Assembly (NCBI RefSeq): GCF_009915155.1 | Contig: NZ_JAABLM010000002.1 | Span: 124,001 to 188,000, forward strand | Length of the DNA: 64,000 nt | Direction: 5' to 3' | DNA from: Flavobacterium ichthyis | GTDB taxonomy: Bacteria; Bacteroidota; Bacteroidia; Flavobacteriales; Flavobacteriaceae | Part shown: piece after piece, positions 21,067-30,384 of the stretch | How the letters are laid out: every line of letters starts with the position of its first letter | Position numbering within the stretch: the stretch's first letter is position 1 | Position numbers and translations under genes: made by a program | The notes under the pieces: model-generated | Database searches by the model: none | Seen by the model: only the letters and a program-made list of their open reading frames with translations | What the model was told of the DNA's origin: nothing

Positions 21067-23262
21067 TTATGGTTTTGGTTGCACATTTTCTTTTACTTTA
21101 ATATCAGTTCCCATTCGTTGTAAATAGGCAATTAAAGGAATGATTTCGCGGTTTCGCATTGGAACAAATGCTTCTCCTTTGGCTTCTGCTTTTTTGCGAC
21201 TGGCTTCGTAGCTTTTTACAAAATCCGGATCTGCATGTAAGTTTTTCTCAATTTTTTCGGCTTGTTCAGCAATCGATTTTTGGGCATTGGCAATTTCTTC
21301 ATCCGTATAAGGAACCCCGAGTTTTACCATGACTTGCATTTTTTTCTGAGTTTCAGAATAATCCATTGGTTCATTGTCAAAAAGCCATTTATAACCAGGC
21401 ATCACCGAACCTGCCGATGTACTTTGCGGATCCCACATGTGGTTAAAATGCCAATTATCAGAATATTTGCCTCCAATTCTCATTAAATCCGGACCTGTTC
21501 GTTTTGAACCCCATAAAAACGGATGGTCATAAACATATTCGCCAGATTTTGAATATTCGCCATAACGTTCTACTTCACTTCTAAACGGACGAATCATTTG
21601 TGTATGACAACCCACGCAACCTTCGCGGATATAGATATCACGACCTTCAAGTTCTAATGGCGTGTATGGTTTTACAGCTGCAATTGTAGGAATGTTTGAT
21701 TTTACCATCAAAGTGGGAACAATTTGAATTATTCCTCCAATTAAAATAGCTATGGTTGCCAAAACGGTTAACTGAACTGGTTTTCTTTCTAACCAAGGAT
21801 GAAATTTTTCTCCTTTTAATCTTTTGGCAGAAATTTTTTGCAAAGCTGGTGCTTCAGCTAATTCATCTTCAATGGCTTTTCCTTTTTTAACGGTTAGCAC
21901 AATGTTGTAAATCAACACACAAAGTCCAATAATATAAAGTGTTCCACCAATGGCTCTCATCCAGTACATTGGCATCATCTCGGTTAAAGTTTCAAGGAAA
22001 TTTCCGTAAACTAGAGAACCATCAGGATTAAATTGTTTCCACATTGACGCTTGTGCAAATCCGGCAACATACATTGGCAAAGCATACAAGGCGATTCCTA
22101 AAGTTCCAATCCAAAAGTGGAAGTTTGCTAGTTTAGTTGAATGTAATTTTGATTTAGTCATTCTTGGAATCAACCAATAAATCATCCCGAAAGTCAAAAA
22201 ACCGTTCCAAGCCAAAGCTCCAACGTGAACGTGAGCCACAATCCAATCCGTAAAATGGGCAATGGCGTTTACATTTTTTAAAGAAAGCATTGGACCTTCA
22301 AAAGTAGCCATACCATAACCTGTAATGGCAACTACGAAAAATTTTAAAACAGGTTCTGTTCGCACTTTGTCCCAAACACCTCTCAATGTTAGCAAACCAT
22401 TGATCATTCCTCCCCAAGATGGTGCAATCAACATAATTGAAAAAACAACGCCTAAATTTTGAGCCCAATCCGGTAAAGAAGAATACAATAAATGATGTGG
22501 TCCAGCCCAAATGTAAATGAAGATCAAGGACCAAAAATGTATGATTGACAATCGGTACGAATAAACCGGACGGTTAGCAGCTTTTGGAACAAAATAATAC
22601 ATTAATCCTAGAAATGGCGTGGTCAAGAAAAATGCTACTGCGTTATGACCATACCACCATTGCACCAAAGCATCTTGAACACCAGCATAAACCGAATAAC
22701 TTTTTAAAGCATTTACAGGTAATGAAAGTGAATTAAAAATATGCAAAACCGCAACCGTTACAAAGGTTGCTAAGTAAAACCAAATGGCAACATACATGTG
22801 GCGTTCTCGACGTCGTAAAATAGTTCCAATCATATTAATACCAAAAACAACCCAAATAATGGCTATAGCAATATCAATTGGCCATTCGAGTTCGGCATAT
22901 TCTTTAGAGCTGGTGTAACCTAAGGGCAAAGAAATAGCCGCTGCTACAATGATAATTTGCCATCCCCAGAAATTAATATTGCTCAATAAATCGCTATACA
23001 TCCTGGTTTTTAGCAAACGTTGCATCGAATAATAAACTCCGGCAAAAATGGCGTTTCCAACAAATGCAAAAATTACTGCATTAGTATGTAAAGGTCTTAA
23101 ACGGCCGTAACTCAACCACGAAATTCCATCAGTGATGTTGGGAAAAAGATACATGGAGGCTACTAAAAGACCCACAAGCATTCCTACCGCTCCAAAAACT
23201 ATTGAAGCATATAGGAATTTTTTTACAATTTTGTTATCGTAATAAAATTGTTGCATTTCCAT
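21067..23262 (-). CDS. ccoNO: cbb3 oxidase subunits I and II fused (CcoN-CcoO)
   Basis: This 731-residue protein joins the heme-copper catalytic subunit CcoN (residues 1 to about 480, 12 or more membrane helices, with HTNAVIFAFVGNA, QWWYGHNAVAFFLT and VHVGALAWNGF holding metal-ligand histidines) to the mono-heme cytochrome CcoO. The CcoO part has GCVGCHTQMIRP (C549, C552, H553) and later HFNHMWDPQSTSAGSVMPGY with the axial Met. The enzyme reduces O2 at high affinity and pumps protons. The fusion replaces the two separate genes of proteobacteria and is frequent in Bacteroidota. Confidence 0.96.
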   Translation of the reverse strand: MEMQQFYYDNKIVKKFLYASIVFGAVGMLVGLLVASMYLFPNITDGISWLSYGRLRPLHTNAVIFAFVGNAIFAGVYYSMQRLLKTRMYSDLLSNINFWGWQIIIVAAAISLPLGYTSSKEYAELEWPIDIAIAIIWVVFGINMIGTILRRRERHMYVAIWFYLATFVTVAVLHIFNSLSLPVNALKSYSVYAGVQDALVQWWYGHNAVAFFLTTPFLGLMYYFVPKAANRPVYSYRLSIIHFWSLIFIYIWAGPHHLLYSSLPDWAQNLGVVFSIMLIAPSWGGMINGLLTLRGVWDKVRTEPVLKFFVVAITGYGMATFEGPMLSLKNVNAIAHFTDWIVAHVHVGALAWNGFLTFGMIYWLIPRMTKSKLHSTKLANFHFWIGTLGIALYALPMYVAGFAQASMWKQFNPDGSLVYGNFLETLTEMMPMYWMRAIGGTLYIIGLCVLIYNIVLTVKKGKAIEDELAEAPALQKISAKRLKGEKFHPWLERKPVQLTVLATIAILIGGIIQIVPTLMVKSNIPTIAAVKPYTPLELEGRDIYIREGCVGCHTQMIRPFRSEVERYGEYSKSGEYVYDHPFLWGSKRTGPDLMRIGGKYSDNWHFNHMWDPQSTSAGSVMPGYKWLFDNEPMDYSETQKKMQVMVKLGVPYTDEEIANAQKSIAEQAEKIEKNLHADPDFVKSYEASRKKAEAKGEAFVPMRNREIIPLIAYLQRMGTDIKVKENVQPKP

Positions 23263-23268
23263 AAAAAA

Positions 23269-23457
23269 TTAGTTTTCTGTTTTGATTTTAGATTGTTTTG
23301 GTTTGGATTCATTTTTGAGTTCATCATCGAAGAGCATTCTAACCGATGGTGTATAATCATCGTCATATTGCCCTTTTTTTACGGCTCTGACAAAAGCGGT
23401 TAGAAAAATAGCGGCAACGATGATGCTAATAGAAATTAGCACATAAATAACACTCAT
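23269..23457 (-). CDS. ccoS: cbb3 oxidase maturation protein CcoS
   Basis: CcoS is a small protein needed for cofactor insertion into the cbb3 oxidase. The 62-residue product has one N-terminal membrane helix (VIYVLISISIIVAAIFLTAFV) and the conserved GQYDDDYTPSVRMLFDDE segment. It is the first gene after the operator-like motif at 23501-23520 and is 6 bp upstream of ccoNO, so it likely opens the structural operon. Confidence 0.93.
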   Translation of the reverse strand: MSVIYVLISISIIVAAIFLTAFVRAVKKGQYDDDYTPSVRMLFDDELKNESKPKQSKIKTEN

Positions 23458-23500
23458 ACCTTATAATTTATTTAACAAAATTACCATCGGGTTTTTCTAA

Positions 23501-23520
23501 AAAACATGATAATTGTCATC
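23501..23520. promoter_or_regulatory. FNR/CRP-like operator upstream of ccoS
   Basis: The 20-mer AAAACATGATAATTGTCATC contains the near-palindrome ATGA-N6-TCAT. It differs in one base from the 20-mer at 25975-25994. It lies 44-63 bp upstream of the ccoS start. A Crp/Fnr regulator is encoded in the same locus, so this is a plausible binding site. Confidence 0.6.
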
Positions 23521-23541
23521 TGGATTTAATTTTCTCTTTTA

Positions 23542-25926
23542 TTATTTTTTAAAAATTTTACTTGCGTACAAATTACTCATGAGCGTTGTAAAACTTACAA
23601 TTGTAACCGTACTTAATGGCATAATTATCGCAGCAATTAAAGGTGATAATTTACCTAATGCTGCAAATGAAAGTCCCACGATATTGTAGATAATCGATAG
23701 TGCAAAACTCATTTTTATCACTTTCACGGCATTTTTCGATAATGTTAAATATTGGTGCAATTTTTTAAACACCGATGCATCTAAAATTCCATCACAAGCG
23801 GGTGAAAAAACATTTATATTTTCTGACACTGAAATTCCCACGTTACTTTGAACCAAAGCGCCAGCATCATTCAAGCCGTCGCCAATCATCATGACATTTT
23901 TTCCCTGAAGCTGAAGATTTTTGATAAATTCCATCTTTTCTTCAGGTTTTTGATTGAAAACTAAGTGTGTGTTTTTTGGCAATAAAGTTTCGAGGATTTC
24001 ACGTTCGCCGTCATTATCACCAGAAAGAATGATGATTTTGTAGTTGTTATTCAAATTTTTAAATAGCAAATTCAAGCCATCCCGATAATGATTTTCAAAA
24101 ATAAATTTGCCGAAATATTGCTCATTGATACTGATGTGGACATTGGTTTGCCGCAAAGCTGAAACTTCGGTGAAACCCACAAAATTTGCCGAACCTAACT
24201 TTATTTGGTAACCTTCTGTAAAACCTTGAATTCCTTTGCCGGTGATTTCTTCAAAATCGTTAATTTCAATTTTATCTGAATCTGGTAAAAAATCATATAA
24301 TTGTCTTGAGAGTGGATGATTAGAACCACGAAGCAAGTTTTTGAGCATTGCTTTTTGGTCCGCAGAAAAGGAAATTCCTTCGTAGTTGATTTTTGTTTTT
24401 TGGTTGGTGGTAATGGTTCCCGTTTTGTCAAAAACCAAAGTATCCACTTTTGAAAGTTGCTCGATAACGGTAGCATTTTTAAGGTATAATTTTTTTCTAC
24501 CGATGATACGCAAAACGTTTCCAAGCGTGAACGGAGCCGTTAAAGCCAAAGCACATGGACAAGCTACGATGAGAATTGCGGTAAAAACGTTGAACGCTAT
24601 ATTTGCATCAATAAAAATCCAGTAAGTGAAACAAACTATGGAAAAGATGAGCAAAATAGGTGTAAAATAGTAACTTATTTTGTCGGTTATCGTTTTAAAG
24701 TTCTCCCGGTTTTTTTTGGCGAAAGCCTCATTACTCCAAAGTTGTGTGAGGTAACTTTGAGAAACAGAATTTAAAACCTCCATTTCGATGGTGTTGCCCA
24801 AATGTTTTCCTCCTGCAAAAATTTTATCTCCAGAATTTTTATAAATTGGCACGGCTTCTCCTGTTACGAAACTGTAGTCAATTTGCGTATTTTGGCTCAT
24901 TAAAATTCCGTCTGCCGGAATCAGTTCTTGGTTTCTGATGAGTAACCTATCCCCTTTTTTTACTTCGTAAACTGGCGTTGAAACTTCGGATTTATCAGGA
25001 TTAATTTTGGTAACGGCAATGGGAAAATAGGATCTAAAATCTCTTTCAAAACTTAAAAAATCGTATGTTTTATTTTGGAACAACCTCCCTAAAAGCATGA
25101 AAAAAACTAGTGCCGTCAAACTATCAAAAAATCCTTGACCGTAATCGAAGACAATATCTACTGTACTTCTTACGAACATGACGATGATTCCAAGTGCGAT
25201 GGGAATATCAATATTAAAAATTTGCGTTCTCAAGCTATTATATGCCGAAATGTAATAACCACTTGCCGAATATAAAAATGACGGCAGAGAAAGTGTGAAT
25301 ATCAACCAGCGAAAAAAATCTTTGTAATGGTTGATCCAATACTCGTTTACTTCAAAATATTCTGGGAAAGAAAGCAACATGACATTGCCAAAACAAAAAA
25401 ATGCCACGCCAACTTTATAGAGCAAACTTCTGTCTGACTTTGGTTTAACCGAATTATAATTTTCTAAACTAATGTAAGGTTCGTAACCAATTGAAGCTAA
25501 AAGTATTACAATATTTTTAAGCGAAATTTTCTCGGGATTGAAAATAATCCGCACTTTTTTCTCCGGAAAATTAGCTTCTGATGTATTTATTCCTTCTTGA
25601 AGCTTGTGTAAATTTTCCAGAATCCAAATACACGAACTACAATGTATATGTGGAATGTAAAGTGAAACCACGCACGTTTCATTTTCTTGAAAATCAAGTA
25701 GTTTTGCAACGATTTTTTCATTGTCTAAAAAGTTGAATTTTCCTTGTACATTTTGCGGAATGGCACCCGGGTTTTTTGCAAAATCATAGTAAGCTGTAAG
25801 ATCATTTACCGAAAAAATTTCGTAAACCGTTTTACAACCTACACAGCAAAAATTTCGTTCGTGGAACAAAATTTCTTGATTTTTTTGAATACCTAAACCG
25901 CAATGGAAACAATTATATGTGTCCAT
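23542..25926 (-). CDS. ccoI: Copper-translocating P-type ATPase CcoI
   Basis: CcoI supplies copper for cbb3 oxidase assembly. The 794-residue protein starts with a Cys-rich metal-binding domain (CFHCGLGIQ, FCCVGCKTVYEIF), then a heavy-metal-associated domain with HCSSCIWILENL. The membrane part holds the transport motif CPCALALTAPF. The phosphorylation motif DKTGTIT, GDGLNDAGAL hinge and HPLSR nucleotide-binding element are present. It lies upstream of ccoS and is divergent from the Crp/Fnr gene. Confidence 0.94.
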   Translation of the reverse strand: MDTYNCFHCGLGIQKNQEILFHERNFCCVGCKTVYEIFSVNDLTAYYDFAKNPGAIPQNVQGKFNFLDNEKIVAKLLDFQENETCVVSLYIPHIHCSSCIWILENLHKLQEGINTSEANFPEKKVRIIFNPEKISLKNIVILLASIGYEPYISLENYNSVKPKSDRSLLYKVGVAFFCFGNVMLLSFPEYFEVNEYWINHYKDFFRWLIFTLSLPSFLYSASGYYISAYNSLRTQIFNIDIPIALGIIVMFVRSTVDIVFDYGQGFFDSLTALVFFMLLGRLFQNKTYDFLSFERDFRSYFPIAVTKINPDKSEVSTPVYEVKKGDRLLIRNQELIPADGILMSQNTQIDYSFVTGEAVPIYKNSGDKIFAGGKHLGNTIEMEVLNSVSQSYLTQLWSNEAFAKKNRENFKTITDKISYYFTPILLIFSIVCFTYWIFIDANIAFNVFTAILIVACPCALALTAPFTLGNVLRIIGRKKLYLKNATVIEQLSKVDTLVFDKTGTITTNQKTKINYEGISFSADQKAMLKNLLRGSNHPLSRQLYDFLPDSDKIEINDFEEITGKGIQGFTEGYQIKLGSANFVGFTEVSALRQTNVHISINEQYFGKFIFENHYRDGLNLLFKNLNNNYKIIILSGDNDGEREILETLLPKNTHLVFNQKPEEKMEFIKNLQLQGKNVMMIGDGLNDAGALVQSNVGISVSENINVFSPACDGILDASVFKKLHQYLTLSKNAVKVIKMSFALSIIYNIVGLSFAALGKLSPLIAAIIMPLSTVTIVSFTTLMSNLYASKIFKK

Positions 25927-25974
25927 AATTTGCTCATTTTTACCTGATGCAAAGTTTTGGCTTATTATTGCCAG

Positions 25975-25994
25975 AAAACATGATAAATGTCATC
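25975..25994. promoter_or_regulatory. FNR/CRP-like operator between ccoI and the regulator gene
   Basis: AAAACATGATAAATGTCATC matches the motif upstream of ccoS at 19 of 20 bases. It lies between divergent ccoI and the Crp/Fnr gene, so it may serve both, including autoregulation. Confidence 0.6.
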
Positions 25995-26031
25995 GTTTTT
26001 CATAAATTTGTACCACTAAAATTTTGATTTC

Positions 26032-26712
26032 GTGAGTAAATGTGAACAATGCATCGTTCGGGAATTCAGCTCTTTAAAAGCTTTAAACAAGGATGAGCTT
26101 TTAAAAATTGCAGGTTGTAAAACTTCGTACACTATTAAAAAAGGTGAAGCTCTTTTTGAGGAAGGCGAAATGGTCAATGGCATTTTTTGTGTGAAAGATG
26201 GTGTTTGCAAACTATCAAAATTAAGTTCAAATGGAAAAGACCAAATTGTTAAGTTAGTTTCAAAAGGCGAACTTTTAGGACAACGGTCAATGATTAGTGA
26301 TGAACCGGTAAATCTTTCGGCCGTAGCTTTAGAAGATATGCAGGTTTGTTTTATTCCGAAAAATGAAATTATGGGTATGTTTAACCAAAATTCGAAATTC
26401 TCAATGAATGTGGTGAAGTCCATTTGTGGTGACTTGAAGGACGCGGACGATCATTTAGTAAACATGGCGCAAAAGCCTGTAAAATCTCGTTTGGCAGAAA
26501 CTTTATTACAATTACACGCACAATTTGGTATAAATTTAGATGGTTCTTTAAAAATTCAGCTTTCTCGGGAGGAAATTGCCAGTATGATTGGTACGGCAAC
26601 GGAAAGCTGTATCCGGTTACTTTCAGATCTTAACAAGAATAATGTGATTGAACTTTCGGGTAAAAAAATTATGATTAAAGATTTTTCGCAGCTGAAAAAG
26701 TTGGTTGATTGA
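26032..26712 (+). CDS. Crp/Fnr family transcription regulator of the cbb3 locus
   Basis: The 226-residue protein starts at GTG. It has a cyclic-nucleotide-binding-like beta-roll (about residues 20-140) and a C-terminal winged helix (LSREEIASMIGTATESCIRLLSDL). Cysteines lie at positions 4, 7 and 29 and near 105, which could hold an iron-sulfur cluster as in FNR, although spacing differs from E. coli FNR. It is divergent from the cco operon and flanked by a matching operator-like motif, so oxygen-dependent control of the cbb3 oxidase is likely but inferred. Confidence 0.88.
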   Translation: MSKCEQCIVREFSSLKALNKDELLKIAGCKTSYTIKKGEALFEEGEMVNGIFCVKDGVCKLSKLSSNGKDQIVKLVSKGELLGQRSMISDEPVNLSAVALEDMQVCFIPKNEIMGMFNQNSKFSMNVVKSICGDLKDADDHLVNMAQKPVKSRLAETLLQLHAQFGINLDGSLKIQLSREEIASMIGTATESCIRLLSDLNKNNVIELSGKKIMIKDFSQLKKLVD

Positions 26713-26829
26713 TTTCTGGGTTAATAATTTTGATTTGGGCAATTTGAGTATTTTTTGCGAAAGCGAAATTATTTTTCGGATTATTAAAAATGTTATTTTT
26801 GTTATTTTCAATAACTTATAATTTTATTT

Positions 26830-27872
26830 ATGATTTGGGAAGCGAAATTTATAAGCCATAAAAACGAGATTAGAATTGCGGTGATTTTTGAGAAAAATGC
26901 TGATTTGATCAAAAGAATTAAGCGAATTGATGGGGCGAAATAGAGCCAAACGAAGAAAATTTGGCACTTGCCGAACTCGTTTGAAAACAGATTTCGGTTT
27001 AAACTTGAAGAATCGAAAACTCACCCTACTCTACTTTCAACGATTAATGAAGTGGAAAAACTTCGGTTTTGGATGCAATCTAAGAGATATAGCGAGAATA
27101 CCGTTAAGGTTTACTGCGAGGCTTTACGCTTGTTTTTAAATTATTTTGGCGAAAAATCTGTTAGTGAAATAACGAATGAAGATGTAGTGGTGTACAATAA
27201 TTCGTATGTATTAAAGAATAATTTATCGGCTTCGTACCAAAACCAGATTGTAAATGCGTTGAAGTTGTACTTTAATATTGTAGAGGAAAAGTCTATTGAT
27301 TTAGAAAAAGTACATCGCCCGAAACGCAGTAAAGTTTTGCCAAATGTTTTAAGTAAAGAGGAAATAAAAGCTATTTTAGAAGCACATCGAAACATAAAAC
27401 ACAAGGCGATGCTTTCGATGATTTATAGTGTGGCTTACGTCGGGGAGAATTATTAAATTTAAAACTGAGCGATATTGACTCAAAAAGAAACATTGTTTTG
27501 CTGAAAAATTCGAAGGGGAAAAAGGATAGAATTGTGCCTTTGAGTCCAAAAATTTTATTGTTATTACGAAGGTATTATGCAGATTGTAAACCGAAGTATT
27601 GGTTATTTGAGGGGCAATTTGAAGGAGAACCATATTCAGAAAAGAGTTTACAAAGTGTTTTAAAACAAGCATTGCACAAAGCAAGTATTAAGAAACCTGT
27701 TACATTACATTGGTTACGTCATAGTTATGCCACCCATTTACTGGAAAATGGGACTGATCTTCGATATATTCAAGAGCTGTTGGGACATAGTAGTAGTAAA
27801 ACAACAGAAATATATACTCATGTGAGTACAAAAAGTATTCAAAGAATTAAGAGTCCATTTGACGATTTATAA
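26830..27872 (+). pseudogene. Broken tyrosine recombinase at the head of the cassette array
   Basis: Translation from ATG 26830 gives an N-terminal domain (MIWEAKFISHKNEIRIAVIF...) interrupted by TAG at 26941, where GAK*SQTKKIWHLP suggests an original Trp codon TGG. The frame continues through a SAM-like core-binding domain (about 27040-27300). It then needs a +1 shift near 27431, after which GLRRGELLNLKLSDID is restored. The C-terminal part has KGKKDR, HWLRHSYATHL, LGHSSSKTTEIYTH, so the catalytic R, K, HxxR, H and Y are all present. The intact product would be about 347 residues. The extra loop that marks IntI integrases, between the KGKKDR strand and HxLRH, is not visible. Sequencing error or recoding could explain one lesion, less easily both. 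Confidence 0.88.
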
Positions 27873-27982
27873 TTTTTATTAATATATTTACCATTGTAAA
27901 ACAGTTTGGCATTAGACAGACCTATACAGCATGAAATAGTTGTATAGGGATGATTATATCAGACTTATCAATGAGTTAGTGG
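27873..27982 (+). other. attI-like junction between recombinase and first cassette
   Basis: The stretch holds AACAGTTTGGCATTAG (about 27899-27914), which resembles the 5' arm of the downstream sites. It also has a perfect 8-bp inverted repeat CCTATACA (27921-27928) and TGTATAGG (27941-27948), and finally G|TTAGTGGCAAGCA at 27975. That junction is complementary to the inverse core of the first cassette's own 3' site, as expected for insertion next to the integrase. Confidence 0.6.
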
Positions 27983-28016
27983 CAAGCATATGACCGACCA
28001 AAATAAACAGACAGAA

Positions 28017-28733
28017 ATGAAGAAAGCAATATTTACAAATCTGACATTGATACTTTCATTGACACTTGGTTTCATATCTTGTAATCAAGAGACAAAATCA
28101 AATAATCAGACTACCGTAACTAACGACAAGACTGACACTATCATTGTGAAACATAAAAACGACTTAAACAAATCTTATGAAGTAGGATTTTTATCAAAAT
28201 CGTATTCTTATTATTGGCTTGTAGGTAATGACACTTTGGATTTTTCAGTAAACGCAAGACAATATGAAAAAGACAGCACTCTACATTTGAGCATACATCA
28301 TAAAAAACCAATAATATTTACAACAGCATTGACAAGAATAAACGAATGTTTACCTCAAATTAAGGAAGACTTCTACTTGACAAAACTCAATTCACTATAT
28401 TTTAGAGACCCAATTTATTATTTTGATTTAGTGAAAGAGCTTTCAACAGAATATGAAAAACAATTCGGAAGGAAAAACATTAGCTACGAGAAACTTAATG
28501 ACTTTCTTTTAAAATCAAAAGTGAATAAACAACTTGACAACTTTGTAAGCCCACTAGACAAGAAGATTAAGCGTTATAGCATTGAAAAATTTCATTTAAC
28601 GGACAAAAAATATTTTGGAGAATACTTGCCAAATGTTGACTTGAAAGAATATCCAGAATTTGCAATTAATGGGATGGGACTTTATATTCAACTAGAAACG
28701 AAAAGACAAAATGAAGATAATGCCAGCCACTAA
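28017..28733 (+). CDS. Cassette 1: putative lipoprotein of unknown function
   Basis: The start at 28017 gives a lipoprotein signal (MKKAIFTNLTLILSLTLGFISC) with Cys at the lipobox; an ATG at 27990 adds nine residues without a clear role. The mature part, about 217 residues, is polar and Lys/Asp-rich with no recognised domain. Its stop codon is part of the following recombination site, so the gene fills the cassette exactly. Lipoproteins are common in cassette arrays, but no function can be given. Confidence 0.75.
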   Translation: MKKAIFTNLTLILSLTLGFISCNQETKSNNQTTVTNDKTDTIIVKHKNDLNKSYEVGFLSKSYSYYWLVGNDTLDFSVNARQYEKDSTLHLSIHHKKPIIFTTALTRINECLPQIKEDFYLTKLNSLYFRDPIYYFDLVKELSTEYEKQFGRKNISYEKLNDFLLKSKVNKQLDNFVSPLDKKIKRYSIEKFHLTDKKYFGEYLPNVDLKEYPEFAINGMGLYIQLETKRQNEDNASH

Positions 28734-28859
28734 CAGCCGTTTTGCAAAAGCGGGGGTTTTGTGCTTCTATGACAGTGAAGTGCTAAATTCAAGCTTTGTG
28801 CATTTAATGAAGTTTAGTGCTGAAAATCCCCGCCTTCGCAAAGCGCCAAACCGTTATAT
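28728..28859 (+). repeat. attC-like site 1
   Basis: The 132-bp site runs from CACTAAC to GTTATAT. Arms GCGGGG and CCCCGC are seen, with GTTTTGC paired to GCAAAGC outside them. The inverse core TGCCAGCCACTAAC is complementary to GTTAGTGGCAAGCA at 27975, the left edge of cassette 1 (12 of 14). Confidence 0.85.
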
Positions 28860-28886
28860 GCCATTTTAAACGAACACCTACCATAA

Positions 28887-29297
28887 ATGAAAGCAATAGG
28901 AATAGAAATTGACAACGACAGAGCAATATTTTTTGCTTTGGAGGAAGTTGGAACTGACAAAAAAAACATCACAAATAATTTTAAGCAATTGAAATTAAAT
29001 GATGATAAAGACAATTCGGAAATACAGAATTTTCAATCTATTGTTTTTAGCCATTTTGATTCTATAAATCCTGATAGAATTGCAATTCTTTCTAGACAAG
29101 GCAAAGGTCCTTATGCATCATCTTCCATTTCTTTTAAAATTGAGGCTTTAATTCAATGTTATACTAAAAAGAATATTGAATTTGTTTCACCACAAGGATT
29201 AACTGCCTTTTACAAAAAAAATACTTTTGATGTTGCTATTTCTCACAATTATCAAGAAAAGGCAGCAAAACTATCAAATAGCCTTCTTAAGAAATGA
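28887..29297 (+). CDS. Cassette 2: DUF3010-like protein
   Basis: The 136-residue product begins MKAIGIEIDNDRAIFFALEE and continues with a DPDRIAILSRQGKGPYA-like middle, which resembles the small RNase H-fold-like DUF3010 family; this is from memory and not verified. It is followed by a protein kinase gene whose ATG overlaps its TGA by four bases, so the pair is translationally coupled and moves as one cassette. A two-gene toxin/antitoxin or defence role is possible but unproven. Confidence 0.65.
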   Translation: MKAIGIEIDNDRAIFFALEEVGTDKKNITNNFKQLKLNDDKDNSEIQNFQSIVFSHFDSINPDRIAILSRQGKGPYASSSISFKIEALIQCYTKKNIEFVSPQGLTAFYKKNTFDVAISHNYQEKAAKLSNSLLKK

Positions 29298-30376
29298 ATG
29301 ATTCAGCTGTAGACCCAAGGATTAAGAAATTCCTATCAGAGCAAGAAGACTTTTTGATTGACAGATATTCAAACAAAGGTGGTTTTGGCGAGTTATATTT
29401 TGGTAAGCGAAATATATTGGGAGATAGAGTTGCTCTAAAGTTTTATAATGTAAAAGATGGTTCTGGACACGAGGAAGCAAAACTTTTACTTACAATAACA
29501 CACGATAATATATTACCAATTTTAGATGCAAGAATGATTGATGATGAAATCTCATTCTATTTGACACCTGAAATGAGCGGTGGAGATTTGCAAAATATTA
29601 TTGATAATTATATTGTTGACACTACGATTGGGATAGAAATCGTTACAAACATTCTCAAAGCACTAACTGAACTTCATAAGAATGGAAATTCACTTGTTCA
29701 TAGGGACTTAAAAACGGGCAATATTTTAGTTGACTTGAAAGACGGGGTAAAAACTTATCTCGCTGACTTTGGAACCATACGAAAGTTGCCTAATAATCAA
29801 GATTATGTCGCTGCTTCAACTTACTCATTTCTCTACAGACCTTGTGAAGCACTATTGGATAACAAATATTTTAAGACATCTGACATTTATCAAGTAGGAA
29901 TTATTTTATATCAAGTTTTGGGTGGCAAATTTCCAATGAAAACACCTCACGAATGGTTAACAACAAGAGAACTTAAGAAGTATTATTCTTTTTCAACTGA
30001 TGGAGAGAGGTTTGATTTTTTGAGGTTTACTTTAAACAATCTTATAATAAAGGGTAAACTTCTAAATTTCGATTCATTGCCACCATTTATTAATGCTCGA
30101 TTGAAGACTATTATTAAAAAAGCAACAGCTATTGACCAAACTAAGAGATTTCAGTCTACATCCGAATTTATGAAAGCCTTGTTTGATTATCAAAAGACAG
30201 CGAAGAGATGGTGGCTTGAAAGTGATGTGATAAATGCGATTTGTCCCAAATCCAAAACTAAATACAAAATATTCAAAGATAAAGGTGGATTTTTGATACA
30301 ACATTCAAAGGACGGAATTAATTGGAGAAAAAAATCACAAGGAACATTGAAAGAATTACTCAAAGAACTAGAATAA
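29294..30376 (+). CDS. Cassette 2: serine/threonine protein kinase
   Basis: The 360-residue protein is a eukaryotic-like kinase. It has a Gly-rich loop KGGFGELYFG (about 27-36), the ATP lysine in VALKFY, the catalytic loop VHRDLKTGNILV (about 134-145) and ADFGTIRK (about 155). The kinase domain ends near residue 290. A C-terminal region with YKIFKDKGGFLIQHSKDGINWRKKS follows and is of unknown role. Kinases of this kind occur in phage-defence cassettes where they phosphorylate host factors. The coupling with the DUF3010-like gene suggests a functional pair. Confidence 0.88.
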   Translation: MNDSAVDPRIKKFLSEQEDFLIDRYSNKGGFGELYFGKRNILGDRVALKFYNVKDGSGHEEAKLLLTITHDNILPILDARMIDDEISFYLTPEMSGGDLQNIIDNYIVDTTIGIEIVTNILKALTELHKNGNSLVHRDLKTGNILVDLKDGVKTYLADFGTIRKLPNNQDYVAASTYSFLYRPCEALLDNKYFKTSDIYQVGIILYQVLGGKFPMKTPHEWLTTRELKKYYSFSTDGERFDFLRFTLNNLIIKGKLLNFDSLPPFINARLKTIIKKATAIDQTKRFQSTSEFMKALFDYQKTAKRWWLESDVINAICPKSKTKYKIFKDKGGFLIQHSKDGINWRKKSQGTLKELLKELE

Positions 30377-30384
30377 AAAACGGC

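Noticed and set aside
26830..27872. Recombinase called as a classical IntI integrase
   Set aside because: The IntI-specific insertion is not visible and an unrelated N-terminal extension is present, so only tyrosine recombinase is claimed.
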